From assembly GCF_002741985.1 (NCBI RefSeq), contig NZ_APHW01000002.1, positions 244,753-308,752 on the forward strand: a DNA stretch of 64,000 nucleotides. Direction: 5' to 3'. Shown in pieces: positions 52,553 through 60,906 of the stretch (positions are counted from its first letter, which is position 1; every line of letters starts with the position of its first letter). The notes under the pieces are model-generated. The model saw nothing but the letters and a program-made list of their open reading frames with translations, ran no database searches and was not told the origin of the DNA. The stretch is from Vibrio rotiferianus CAIM 577 = LMG 21460. Its GTDB lineage: Bacteria > Pseudomonadota > Gammaproteobacteria > Enterobacterales > Vibrionaceae. The translations under genes and the position numbers were made by a program.

Positions 52553-53440
52553 ATGACAAGCATGAAAAACAAGTTTGGAAACAAGTTTATTGGTGCTCAC
52601 GTGTCGGCGGCGGGCGGAGTAGATCAAGCACCTCTTCGTGCTCGTGAGATTGGTGCAAATGCGTTTGCCCTTTTTACTAAGAATCAACGTCAATGGGTCG
52701 CTAAGCCACTCGAAGAGAAAACCATCAGCGCATTCAAAGCAAACTGCAAAATGCTTGGCTTTGGCGCGGAGCACATTTTGCCCCATGACTCCTATCTGAT
52801 TAACTTGGGCGCTCCAGAAGAAGAAAAGCTGAATAAATCCCGCGCTGCATTTATTGATGAGATGGAGCGTTGTAATCAACTTGGGTTAACGCTGCTGAAC
52901 TTCCACCCAGGCAGTCACTTAAAGAAAGTGTCCGAGCAAGATTGTTTGGCAACGATCGCTGAGTCGATAAATCTTGCGCACAAAGCGGTGCCGAATGTGA
53001 TCGCTGTGATTGAGAACACGGCTGGTCAGGGGACAAACCTAGGTTGGAAGTTTGAGCATTTGGCTGAAATCATCGATCAAGTGGAAGACAAAGAGCGTGT
53101 TGGCGTATGTCTCGATACTTGCCACACGTTTACGGCGGGTTACGATTTACGTACTAAAGAAGATTGTGAGCGCACCTTTGCTGAGTTCGACCGCATTGTC
53201 GGCATGCACTATTTAAGAGCAATGCATCTAAATGATTCAAAGGTTGAATTCGCTAGCAAGGTTGACCGCCATCATTCATTAGGTAAAGGCGAGATCGGTT
53301 GGAGCTGTTTTGAGTACATCGCAAAAGATCCTCGATTTGATGGTATCCCTCTGATTCTAGAAACAATTGATCCTGATATCTGGCAGCAAGAAATCGACAC
53401 CTTACGCCGATTCCACATTGAAGAAATGGCGAATTTCTAA
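52553..53440 (+). CDS. nfo: Nfo, endonuclease IV
   Basis: AP endonuclease and 3'-repair diesterase of base-excision repair. The 295-aa protein shows [15 protein letters not shown] at the N-terminus, the metal ligands in [37 protein letters not shown] and [21 protein letters not shown], and ends with [10 protein letters not shown]. All zinc-binding histidines, aspartates and glutamates of the family appear present. Length is slightly above E. coli Nfo (285 aa). Start at ATG 52553 or 52562; neither has a strong ribosome site. Two repair genes, nfo and ung, are near neighbours here. Confidence 0.95.
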   Translation: MTSMKNKFGNKFIGAHVSAAGGVDQAPLRAREIGANAFALFTKNQRQWVAKPLEEKTISAFKANCKMLGFGAEHILPHDSYLINLGAPEEEKLNKSRAAFIDEMERCNQLGLTLLNFHPGSHLKKVSEQDCLATIAESINLAHKAVPNVIAVIENTAGQGTNLGWKFEHLAEIIDQVEDKERVGVCLDTCHTFTAGYDLRTKEDCERTFAEFDRIVGMHYLRAMHLNDSKVEFASKVDRHHSLGKGEIGWSCFEYIAKDPRFDGIPLILETIDPDIWQQEIDTLRRFHIEEMANF

Positions 53441-53559
53441 CGGAATAGTAAAGTTGGCATCCTTCTTTCTTTATTAAAACTAATCGCGTTATTGCGTATT
53501 TGTTTTAAACGCCTAAATTCAATGTTGTATATGGGCGATTAAGTTAGGAGGATGACATT

Positions 53560-53676
53560 ATGTCTCGACCAGTTTCCTTTACCCCAGTGACACACTCTAG
53601 ACGTGTATTACGTTTACCAACGCCAAATCGCCATATCACTGGACAGGGGCATTTTCGAACGCCGCAGCGTAATTAG
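53560..53676 (+). CDS. Candidate small basic protein, 38 aa
   Basis: ATG at 53560 stands 8 bases after a perfect AGGAGG ribosome site (53546-53551), far better than most genes in the window. The 38-codon ORF ends at TAG 53674. The peptide begins MSRPVSFTPVTHSRRVLRL, is rich in Arg (seven) and His (three), and has no acidic residue and no hydrophobic helix, so a nucleic-acid or ribosome contact is conceivable. I recognise no family. It could be part of the nfo transcript (119 bases after its stop) or independent. The strong ribosome site is the main evidence that it is translated. Confidence 0.45.
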   Translation: MSRPVSFTPVTHSRRVLRLPTPNRHITGQGHFRTPQRN

Positions 53677-53792
53677 CGTCATTACTACTCGTGATTTTGG
53701 TCTAGTCAAACCAGCACGGGTTCATGCCAGTTGTCTGCGAATCAGCGTTTGGGGAGCCGTCTCAACTTGGTGCTGGTGCTGGTGGTAAGTTT

Positions 53793-53821
53793 TTGTTTGT
53801 TTGGGTTTCGCTCGTTAGAAT
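53793..53821 (+). promoter_or_regulatory. Possible ung promoter
   Basis: TTGTTT, a 17-base spacer and TAGAAT (53816-53821), about 30 bases before the ung ATG. The -10 is good and the -35 weak. Confidence 0.45.
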
Positions 53822-53850
53822 AGAGGGAAACATTAGGACAGGAACTTTCC

Positions 53851-54531
53851 ATGAATCAGTTACCCACTTGGCACGATGTGATCGGCGAAGAAAAACAGCA
53901 GAGCTACTTTGTCGATACCATGAATTTTGTTGACGCAGAGCGAGCAGCAGGAAAAGCCATCTATCCGCCAGCCAAAGACGTGTTTAACGCGTTCCGTTTT
54001 ACTGAATTCAATGACGTTAAGGTAGTGATTCTAGGGCAAGACCCTTACCATGGTCCAAACCAAGCACATGGTTTGTGCTTCTCTGTGTTGCCTGGTATTA
54101 AAACGCCACCATCTTTGGTGAATATGTACAAAGAGTTGGCGCAAGACATCGAAGGTTTTCAAATTCCTCAACATGGCTTTCTACAAAGCTGGGCTGAACA
54201 AGGGGTGTTGCTACTCAATACAGTGTTGACAGTAGAGCAGGGCAAAGCACACTCACATTCGAAAACCGGCTGGGAAACCTTTACTGACCGCGTGATTGAG
54301 GCCATTAACCAGCATCAACAAGGTGTTGTGTTCCTGTTATGGGGGGCCCATGCGCAGAAAAAAGGTCGCTTTATCGACCGCAATAAGCATCATGTATTGA
54401 CCGCTCCGCACCCGTCACCATTATCTGCACACCGTGGTTTCTTTGGTAGCAAGCCATTCTCGCAAGCAAACCAAATCCTTGTCCAACAAGGCAAAGAAGC
54501 GATTAATTGGCATTTGCCGATGACGGTGTAA
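53851..54531 (+). CDS. ung: Ung, uracil-DNA glycosylase
   Basis: Removes uracil from DNA after cytosine deamination or dUMP incorporation. The 226-aa protein has the catalytic Asp64 in [14 protein letters not shown], the uracil pocket [11 protein letters not shown], and the DNA-intercalation loop [14 protein letters not shown] (about residues 188-201). Length matches family 1 enzymes such as E. coli Ung (229 aa). ATG at 53851 follows AGGACAGGAAC. Confidence 0.97.
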   Translation: MNQLPTWHDVIGEEKQQSYFVDTMNFVDAERAAGKAIYPPAKDVFNAFRFTEFNDVKVVILGQDPYHGPNQAHGLCFSVLPGIKTPPSLVNMYKELAQDIEGFQIPQHGFLQSWAEQGVLLLNTVLTVEQGKAHSHSKTGWETFTDRVIEAINQHQQGVVFLLWGAHAQKKGRFIDRNKHHVLTAPHPSPLSAHRGFFGSKPFSQANQILVQQGKEAINWHLPMTV

Positions 54532-54561
54532 GTATCGACATCTTATCCGAGACATAACAGT

Positions 54562-54595
54562 ACAGCGATCGTGACACCACGTTCGCTGTTTTTTT
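54562..54595 (+). terminator. ung terminator
   Basis: ACAGCGA..CGTG pairs with CACG..TCGCTGT (11 pairs, one mismatch, four-base loop), followed by seven T residues. Confidence 0.9.
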
Positions 54596-54665
54596 GAACA
54601 CCGTCGAGGCTGGTCGCTGGTTTCTCATATACACTTATTAAAAGTAAGTGTTAAGGAGAGACGCT

Positions 54666-55217
54666 ATGATGATCGAGAGAATTCGACGCGAACACGGCTA
54701 TATGGTCCGTTTATTGGCAATATTGCGCCATAAATTGAATGAGATTAAGCAAGAACGCGCTATTAACTATGCGTTGGTGAGTGAGATCGTGGATTACCTC
54801 TCTAATCACTCTGAAAAGGTTCATCACCCCAAAGAAGATATCCTCTACCATTACTTTCTAGAGCACTATGGTCATTTTAAGACGATTGAAAATCTAGAGT
54901 TAGAACATCAAGAGTTATCTAAAAAGACCAAACAGTTTGCTGGCATTGTAGAGATGATTCTGCAAGATGCTGTTGTACCCCAGGAGATGTTTACCCAGCA
55001 ACTCGAGGATTTCATTACCAGTCAGAAACGCCATTTGGAAATGGAAGAGCGCCAAGTTCTACCGTTGATTGAAGAGTTGTTTACTTCAGAAGATTGGCTA
55101 AATGTCGAAAGCCAATGGCAGGAAAATGAAGATGATCCTGTGTTTGGCAATACTATCGCTGATCGCTACAAACAGCTCGCCGAAAGAGTGCGTCATAATG
55201 ACGCTGAGTTCGTCTAA
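54666..55217 (+). CDS. Hemerythrin-like HHE domain protein
   Basis: A 183-aa, probably all-helical protein with the ligands of a di-iron hemerythrin fold: His in REHGYM near the N-terminus, HHPKEDILYHYFLEHYGHF (about residues 52-70), LEHQELSKK (about 78-86) and RHLEMEERQVLPLIEEL (about 120-136). Such domains bind oxygen, nitric oxide or act in iron stress; the role here is open. AAGGAG stands just before ATG 54666. The gene is flanked by terminators and seems to be a single unit. Confidence 0.87.
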   Translation: MMIERIRREHGYMVRLLAILRHKLNEIKQERAINYALVSEIVDYLSNHSEKVHHPKEDILYHYFLEHYGHFKTIENLELEHQELSKKTKQFAGIVEMILQDAVVPQEMFTQQLEDFITSQKRHLEMEERQVLPLIEELFTSEDWLNVESQWQENEDDPVFGNTIADRYKQLAERVRHNDAEFV

Positions 55218-55353
55218 AGCGTGAAGATGACAAGGTAAACGATTGCGTCTGCGTGGTTTGTTTTGTCATTTTCTTATTTTATGAGAATTTGTTGGAAATT
55301 GATTCGCTATAAATATGAGTGAAAATGGATAGAAATTCTCAACAGGTAAGAAT

Positions 55354-55396
55354 GGGAGTTATGCTAGTGAAATCAGCATAAAAATCCCCTTTTTTT
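55354..55396 (+). terminator. Terminator-like hairpin after the hemerythrin gene
   Basis: GGGA..TTATGCT pairs with AGCATAA..TCCC, with small internal loops, followed by CTTTTTTT. It lies 137 bases after the hemerythrin stop, so it ends either that transcript or an undetected small RNA. Confidence 0.6.
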
Positions 55397-55414
55397 GCAG
55401 TATCTATAATAGAC

Positions 55415-55439
55415 AAAAGGCACCATCGAGGTGCCTTTT
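55415..55439. terminator. Bidirectional terminator next to the DUF3545 gene
   Basis: AAAAGGCAC and GTGCCTTTT around a seven-base loop, T runs on both strands. Confidence 0.88.
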
Positions 55440-55446
55440 GTGCAAA

Positions 55447-55632
55447 TTATAATTTGATGTCATCCAAAGTGATGTCGTTGCAGACATCGAGTTCACGCAG
55501 CTCCTTAAGTAAGTTGCGTCTATCGTTCATTGCTTCAATTTCACGCCATTTACGTTTCAATGGTTTTGAGCGTGATTTAGTTGTTGAGGTAGTTTCCAGA
55601 TCAAAGATGTTGTCTAGTTGAAAGCCTTCCAT
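55447..55632 (-). CDS. DUF3545 small protein
   Basis: A 61-aa charged protein, beginning MEGFQLDNIFDLE and continuing with a basic stretch (KSRSKPLKRKWREIEAM) and a leucine-rich helical end. This fits DUF3545, a small family of vibrios and relatives without known function. AAGGTGG precedes the ATG at 55632, and a terminator lies 7 bases after the stop. The basic region and helix could bind nucleic acid or a partner protein, but this is speculation. Confidence 0.82.
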   Translation of the reverse strand: MEGFQLDNIFDLETTSTTKSRSKPLKRKWREIEAMNDRRNLLKELRELDVCNDITLDDIKL

Positions 55633-56350
55633 AAGCCACCTTACCTTTTTAAATAAACTGTTATTGCCAGTCCTTTGTGGAGTTTTTTAAGTACCACAAT
55701 AGCTTTGAAGATAACTATGATTCATTTCGCATTTGTGTCGGTAACATGACAGTTTCGTTTAAAAATCCCCACAAAATCACACTTTGACTAGGGGTTAAGT
55801 GCTTATAAAGTGAGCGATCGATCTCAAGAAAACGATTAAATGAAAGGGAAGAGGATGTTAATTCTCGTTACTTAATCGAAGAAATTAAACCTCGGATTAG
55901 TTGCATAAAATTGTATCGGCTAAAATATAACCAGTCAGGTTGGCATTGCAGAGAAAGTTTTATTGAATGCCTTGATATCACTAGCTTGATTTGAAATTAA
56001 CAGTCTGCCATACCATTATGGTTGCATTGCCTTTTGTTGTTAATGGCTAGTTGCTTGTGTGTTGCTGTTTATGGGTTTTAAATTTCCCTTTTATGTTAAC
56101 TTTTAGTGATTTTCTAGTGAAAAATAACATGTATAAAAAACTAATTTCATATTGATTTTTGAGGTTTGAGGCTGCATTATCCGCCCGTCAAAAATTACGC
56201 TAGTACGTAAAATGGAAGCATGAAGCGATATTTACGATTCTAGATTGCGCATAAACACTACTCCAAAAGCTAAGCAGACTTTGACACTTAGCAAGCAATC
56301 TAGTGGAAGGCTTGGAAGCATAAACTGGCGCAACTCACTTTGAGGTACAC
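55633..56350. other. Long gap upstream of the symporter gene
   Basis: About 720 AT-rich bases without a gene. The right end contains a possible promoter (TTGATT, 17 bases, CATTAT; about 56153-56181) and a structured leader at 56240-56303. I compared it with the glycine riboswitch, which V. cholerae uses before another symporter gene, and found no match. The left 500 bases show nothing I can name. Confidence 0.5.
56240..56303 (+). ncRNA. Nested stem-loop in the leader of the symporter gene
   Basis: Outer arms CTAGATTGC (56240-56248) and GCAATCTAG (56295-56303) form nine perfect pairs. Inside them GCTAAG (56269-56274) pairs with CTTAGC (56287-56292). The structure ends 47 bases before the ATG. 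It is an RNA element candidate of unknown type; it could also be a DNA operator. Confidence 0.45.
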
Positions 56351-57787
56351 ATGACAGACTTAATCAATTTGATGAACGATCTCCTTTGGGGCTCGATTCT
56401 GGTTTATCTTCTTGTAGGTGTAGGAATCTACTTCACTGTTCGATTGGGTTTCATCCAATTCCGTCACTTCGGCCACATGTTCTCTGTTCTGAAGAATAGC
56501 CGTAAAGCAGACAAAGCTGGTATTTCTTCTTTCCAAGCGCTTTGTACTAGTCTTGCTGCACGTGTAGGTACAGGTAACATGGCGGGTGTTGCAGTTGCAT
56601 TGACTGCGGGTGGCCCTGGTGCAATCTTCTGGATGTGGTTGATTGCAATGCTTGGTATGGCGACGTCGTTTGCAGAAAGCACGCTAGCACAGCTATACAA
56701 AACCAAAGATGATGATGGCAACTACCGCGGTGGTCCTGCTTACTACATGGAAAAAGGCTTGGGCATGCGCTGGATGGGCGTATTGTTCTCGGTTTTCCTG
56801 ATCATCGCTTTTGGTTTGGTATTCAACGCCGTTCAAGCAAACTCAATTGCAAATGCAATGAGCACAGCATTTGGTTGGGATGATCTATACGTAGGTATCG
56901 CAGTTGTTGCTCTGTCTGCTGTGGTTATTTTCGGTGGTATCAAACGTATCGCGAAAGTAGCTGAACTGATTGTTCCAGTTATGGCTCTTGCATATCTATT
57001 GCTAGCTCTGTTTGTCATGTTCTCTAACCTAGAGAAACTACCAGACGTGCTAATGCTGATCTTTAAGAGCGCATTTGGCTTACAAGAAGCCGCTGCAGGT
57101 GGTCTTGGTTATGCAATCGCACAGGCGATGATCAACGGTATCAAACGTGGTCTATTCTCGAACGAAGCAGGTATGGGTTCTGCGCCAAACGCGGCTGCAT
57201 CTGCAACGCCTTACCCGCCACACCCAGCATCTCAAGGTTATGTACAGATGCTTGGCGTGTTCATGGATACGATCGTTATCTGTTCGGCGACAGTCGCTAT
57301 CATCCTTATGTCGGGTGAGTACGTAGGCCAAGCAACTGAAGTAACGGGTATCGAGTTAACTCAGCGTGCATTGAGCTCACAAGTTGGTGATTGGGGCAGC
57401 ATTTTTGTTGCGGTAGCGATCTTCTTCTTTGCGTTTACTTCGATCATTGCTAACTATTCATATGCTGAAACCAACCTAATTTTCCTAGAGCACAACCACA
57501 AAGCGGGCCTAGGTATCTTCCGTATTATCGTGTTAGGTATGGTGATGTTCGGTGCGCTAGCATCTCTACCTGTGGTTTGGTCACTTGCCGACGTATCCAT
57601 GGGCTTGATGGCAATTGTGAACTTAGTAGCGATTCTGTTGTTATCAGGCATTGTGATTAAGCTGGCGAAAGACTACAACCGTCAGCTAGACGAAGGTAAA
57701 GTACCAACGTTTGATGCAAATGACTTCCCTGAGCTGAAGTCGCAACTAGAAGACGGCATTTGGTACAACACCAAGAAAGAAGACTAA
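56351..57787 (+). CDS. Alanine/glycine:cation symporter (AGCS family)
   Basis: Inner-membrane sodium-coupled importer for alanine or glycine, 478 aa with about 11 helices. Family motifs are clear: GISSFQALCTSLAARVGTGN (residues about 57-76), the substrate- and cation-binding segment, then GGPGAIFWMWLIA and GIKRGLFSNEAGMGSAPNAA. It is of the DagA/AlsT/YaaJ type. The ATG at 56351 follows GAGGTAC. It is a single-gene unit with its own terminator and a structured leader. Confidence 0.94.
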   Translation: MTDLINLMNDLLWGSILVYLLVGVGIYFTVRLGFIQFRHFGHMFSVLKNSRKADKAGISSFQALCTSLAARVGTGNMAGVAVALTAGGPGAIFWMWLIAMLGMATSFAESTLAQLYKTKDDDGNYRGGPAYYMEKGLGMRWMGVLFSVFLIIAFGLVFNAVQANSIANAMSTAFGWDDLYVGIAVVALSAVVIFGGIKRIAKVAELIVPVMALAYLLLALFVMFSNLEKLPDVLMLIFKSAFGLQEAAAGGLGYAIAQAMINGIKRGLFSNEAGMGSAPNAAASATPYPPHPASQGYVQMLGVFMDTIVICSATVAIILMSGEYVGQATEVTGIELTQRALSSQVGDWGSIFVAVAIFFFAFTSIIANYSYAETNLIFLEHNHKAGLGIFRIIVLGMVMFGALASLPVVWSLADVSMGLMAIVNLVAILLLSGIVIKLAKDYNRQLDEGKVPTFDANDFPELKSQLEDGIWYNTKKED

Positions 57788-57827
57788 GTCGATAGCTAAT
57801 CATTGTTGAAAGCTATCAACACGATTC

Positions 57828-57860
57828 AAAAAGCCATGCAGACAATGCATGGCTTTTTTT
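57828..57860. terminator. Symporter terminator
   Basis: AAAAAGCCATGCA, loop GACAA, TGCATGGCTTTTTTT. Confidence 0.93.
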
Positions 57861-57899
57861 GTACCCTAATGGGAAACAAAAATTAGGGAAGTTAAAGTC

Positions 57900-58676
57900 A
57901 TGCTCATCGTAGTTTCTCCAGCTAAAACGCTTGATTACGAGTCACCACTCGCTACCGAGAAGTTTACTCAACCAGACTTGGTTAGCTATTCAAAAGAGCT
58001 GATCGAGGTATGCCGTAAGTTAACACCTGCCGACGTGGCAACATTGATGAAGGTAAGTGATAAGATCGCAGACCTAAATGTAGGCCGCTTCCAAGAGTGG
58101 AGTGAAACTTTCACCACAGATAATGCACGCCAAGCCATTTTGGCATTTAAAGGCGATGTGTACACAGGTCTTGAAGCGGAAACCCTTTCTGACGCTGATT
58201 TTGACTACGCTCAAGATCACCTAAGAATGCTATCTGGTCTATACGGTCTGCTTAAGCCACTCGATTTAATGCAGCCATACCGTCTTGAGATGGGCACTAA
58301 GCTGGCGAACGACAAGGGATCTAACCTTTACCAGTTCTGGGGTAATGTCATTACCGATAAGCTGAATGAAGCGATTGCTGCGCAAGGCGACAACGTATTG
58401 ATTAACCTTGCATCAAATGAATATTTCAAAGCGGTGAAGCCAAAGAACTTGGATGCACAAGTGATCACGCCTATCTTCAAAGACTGTAAGAATGGTCAAT
58501 ATAAGGTGATCAGCTTTTACGCGAAGAAAGCGCGCGGCATGATGGTTCGCTACATCATCGAAAACCGTATCGAAAGTGTTGCTGACCTCACTAAGTTTGA
58601 TGTTGCGGGTTACTACTTCGTTGAAGAAGAGTCGACACCAACAGACTTAGTTTTCAAACGAGAAGAGCAAAACTGA
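57900..58676 (+). CDS. yaaA: YaaA, peroxide stress protein (DUF328)
   Basis: DNA-binding protein that lowers free iron and protects DNA during hydrogen peroxide stress in E. coli. The 258-aa sequence has the family start [16 protein letters not shown], the middle [12 protein letters not shown] and [22 protein letters not shown] (seen in parts, about residues 112-132) and the late [18 protein letters not shown]. Length equals E. coli YaaA. In E. coli yaaA also lies next to the alanine symporter gene yaaJ near thrABC; that linkage is loosely kept here. Confidence 0.95.
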   Translation: MLIVVSPAKTLDYESPLATEKFTQPDLVSYSKELIEVCRKLTPADVATLMKVSDKIADLNVGRFQEWSETFTTDNARQAILAFKGDVYTGLEAETLSDADFDYAQDHLRMLSGLYGLLKPLDLMQPYRLEMGTKLANDKGSNLYQFWGNVITDKLNEAIAAQGDNVLINLASNEYFKAVKPKNLDAQVITPIFKDCKNGQYKVISFYAKKARGMMVRYIIENRIESVADLTKFDVAGYYFVEEESTPTDLVFKREEQN

Positions 58677-58725
58677 TTGAAGTCAGTCAATCGCGAGTTG
58701 ATGATTCAGCGAAATAAAGTACGCC

Positions 58726-58755
58726 AAAAAGCCGGATAGTTATCCGGCTTTTTTT
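58726..58755. terminator. yaaA terminator
   Basis: AAAAAGCCGGATA, loop GT, TATCCGGCTTTTTT. Confidence 0.92.
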
Positions 58756-58830
58756 ATGCCTATTCGATCTGATCTTAATCGAATTTTTACATAAAAAGTT
58801 TATATCTTAAAAAATAGTTGAGTAATAAGG

Positions 58831-58861
58831 TTTAAAGTTGTATTTTAAATGCAACTTTAAA
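58831..58861 (+). promoter_or_regulatory. NsrR-like operator before aox
   Basis: A 31-bp palindrome: TTTAAAGTTG at the left, CAACTTTAAA at the right, and ATTT-N-AAAT in the middle. Its core differs from the E. coli NsrR consensus (AAGATGYATTTNAAATRCATCTT, split here as AAGATGYATTT and its mirror) by one symmetrical change in each half. It ends 4 bases before the ribosome site, so a bound repressor would block aox expression. NsrR controls aox in V. fischeri. Confidence 0.75.
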
Positions 58862-58877
58862 AATAAGGAGTTCTCCT

Positions 58878-59513
58878 ATGTCAGACTTCAAGCTCACACA
58901 CAAAAAAGCCTCTAAGTTATCGGAGTACGTTGCACTGCGTATTACCAAATTGCTGAAATTCACTCTGAACATCTTTTATGGCAAGAAATACGCGAAACGA
59001 GCGGTAATTCTCGAAACCATCGCAGCCGTGCCGGGCATGGTAGCTGGGATGTTCAATCACTTGAAAGCGCTACGCCGAATGAAAGACGATGAAGGTTGGA
59101 TCCGAGAACTTCTCGACGAGGCTGAGAATGAGCGTATGCACCTGATGATTTTCCTCGACATTGCCAAGCCGAGTTTGATTGAGCGTTTGCTTGTACTGCT
59201 TGGCCAAGGTGTGTTTATTCTCGTGTATAGCGTCATCTATCTACTGTCTTCTAAAATCGCTCACCGTGTTGTGGGCTACTTCGAAGAGGAAGCGTGCAAC
59301 AGCTACACCGAGTACCTAGAGAAAATTGATAGTGGGGAAGTAGAGAATGTACCGGCTCCGACTCTGGCGATCGATTACTACAAGCTGCCTGCCGATGCGA
59401 TGTTAAGAGATGTAATTTTGCGTATTCGCGAAGATGAAGCGGGACATCGAGACCGTAATCATGGTTTTGCCGATGCCTATGAAGACAAAACTCTTCCAGC
59501 CCATCAGCTGTAA
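58878..59513 (+). CDS. aox: Alternative oxidase (AOX)
   Basis: Di-iron ubiquinol oxidase in the inner membrane that reduces oxygen without pumping protons and resists nitric oxide and cyanide. The 211-aa protein has all four iron-binding motifs: LETIAAVPGM (about residue 45), ENERMHLM (about 84-91), FEEEACNSYTEY (about 134-145) and EDEAGHRDRNH (about 184-194). Two hydrophobic stretches (about 50-60 and 103-125) fit its monotopic membrane contact. AAGGAG precedes ATG 58878. An NsrR-like palindrome just upstream suggests induction by nitric oxide. Confidence 0.95.
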   Translation: MSDFKLTHKKASKLSEYVALRITKLLKFTLNIFYGKKYAKRAVILETIAAVPGMVAGMFNHLKALRRMKDDEGWIRELLDEAENERMHLMIFLDIAKPSLIERLLVLLGQGVFILVYSVIYLLSSKIAHRVVGYFEEEACNSYTEYLEKIDSGEVENVPAPTLAIDYYKLPADAMLRDVILRIREDEAGHRDRNHGFADAYEDKTLPAHQL

Positions 59514-59525
59514 ACATGAAAAACA

Positions 59526-59551
59526 AAAAGAGCCGCGATAGCGGCTCTTTT
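59526..59551. terminator. Bidirectional terminator between aox and srmB
   Basis: AAAAGAGCCGC, loop GATA, GCGGCTCTTTT. Confidence 0.92.
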
Positions 59552-59575
59552 AGATTTGGAATTAATCAGACGTGA

Positions 59576-60799
59576 TTACTTCTTCTTAGCGGTTTTCTTC
59601 TTCGCTACTTTCTTCTTGTCGTCTTTTTTCTTTTTCTTCTTGAACACAGGTTTTTTGTGTTTAGGGCGCATCTCTTTCACGAAACGCTCTTTGATGTCTT
59701 CTTTCACGTAACGAGCAACGCGATCCATCATTGGCTGATCGTGCGCTTCTACGATTGAGATCGCATTACCTTTTTTACCTGCACGAGCCGTACGGCCGAT
59801 ACGGTGAAGGTATACGTCAGCCGTGCGCGGCATATCGTAGTTTATTACGTGTGATACGTCTGGAAGGTCGATACCACGTGCAGCTACGTCTGTCGCAAGT
59901 AGCACGTTAACTGTGCCTTCGCGGAAGCGAGCAATCGCGTTGTTACGACGATCTTGGGGCATTTCACCTTGAATCCAAGAACATGGAATCTGTGCGCTCT
60001 CTAGTTGTGCACGAAGCTCTGCCAAACGCTCACGAGTCTTCAGGAACACGATAGTGCGTTCAGCTTGCTCTGTGATGATGTGTTTTAGTAGGGCAAGTTT
60101 ATGCTCTGCGTCATCAGCACGGTGGTACCACTGTGCAATCTTCTTACGCTCACGCAGTGGTGATTTCGCGTCGATCTCAGCTGGTTCGTTAAGTAGGTCT
60201 GCTGTGAAACCTTCTACGCCTTTGCCTTCTAGTGTTGCTGAAAACAGAAGTGTTTGTTTACGCCAGCGACATTCGTTAGACAGACGGTCAACCGTTGGAG
60301 CAAAGCCCATGTCTAGCATGCGGTCAGCTTCGTCTAGCACCAGCCATTCAATCGCACGACAGTCAAAACGTTCTGCATCGATGTATTCACGTAGGCGACC
60401 TGGTGTTGCAACCACGATATCTTGTGTTGTAGCCAAAATATCCGCATGTTCTTGGTATTGAACACCACCAGTGATGGTGAAGATGTTTAGCTTGGTGTTT
60501 TTCGCCAGTGCACGAGCTTGATCGGCAATCTGCATTGCTAACTCACGAGTTGGCGTGAGGATCAGAATACGTGCAGGTCCCGGTTTACGACGAGGGAAAT
60601 CTTGCAGGTATTGCAGTGCTGGCAGGACGAATGCCGCCGTTTTACCAGTACCAGTTGGTGCTGACGCTAGAATGTCACGACCATCTAACGCTTGTGGAAT
60701 CGCTTCTGCCTGAATTTTAGTTGGGCGTTCGTAGCCCATCTCTTCAATGGCTTCAAGTAGGTTTTGGTCTAGATCAAGTTCAGCAAAGGTTCTGATCAC
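59576..60799 (-). CDS. srmB: SrmB, DEAD-box RNA helicase for ribosome assembly
   Basis: ATP-dependent RNA helicase that helps assemble the 50S subunit. The 407-aa protein has the Q motif (RPTKIQAEAIP), motif I APTGTGKT (about residues 48-55), motif II DEAD in VLDEADRMLDMG (about 153-164), motif III SAT and motif VI HRIGRTARAG. The C-terminal 30 residues are almost only lysine with some alanine (KKKKKKDDKKK), a basic RNA-binding tail. ATG at 60799. E. coli srmB is also next to trmN6 (yfiC), there divergently, while here both lie on the minus strand. Confidence 0.94.
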   Translation of the reverse strand: MIRTFAELDLDQNLLEAIEEMGYERPTKIQAEAIPQALDGRDILASAPTGTGKTAAFVLPALQYLQDFPRRKPGPARILILTPTRELAMQIADQARALAKNTKLNIFTITGGVQYQEHADILATTQDIVVATPGRLREYIDAERFDCRAIEWLVLDEADRMLDMGFAPTVDRLSNECRWRKQTLLFSATLEGKGVEGFTADLLNEPAEIDAKSPLRERKKIAQWYHRADDAEHKLALLKHIITEQAERTIVFLKTRERLAELRAQLESAQIPCSWIQGEMPQDRRNNAIARFREGTVNVLLATDVAARGIDLPDVSHVINYDMPRTADVYLHRIGRTARAGKKGNAISIVEAHDQPMMDRVARYVKEDIKERFVKEMRPKHKKPVFKKKKKKDDKKKVAKKKTAKKK

Positions 60800-60906
60800 A
60801 ATGAGTTCTCCACAAGCAAAGCTTGGTTAATGGTTCGCCACAGCAGCATAGAATATAAAAAGGTCGCACATTATAAAGTGATTGGTGACAAGGATCACAT
60901 GTTATT

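Larger units (their letters stand above)
53441..53850. other. nfo-ung intergenic region
   Basis: A 410-base gap that holds a 38-codon ORF with a consensus ribosome site and the ung promoter (both listed separately). Between them is an unexplained stretch of about 115 bases ending in a short GGTGCT repeat (53770-53785). Confidence 0.55.

Noticed and set aside
53603..53788. 61-codon ORF between nfo and ung
   Set aside because: Overlaps the 38-codon ORF that has the better ribosome site, and its end is a Cys/Trp run caused by a GGTGCT repeat.
55800..56350. Glycine riboswitch before the symporter gene
   Set aside because: V. cholerae has one before another symporter gene, but the conserved glycine-aptamer core could not be found here.
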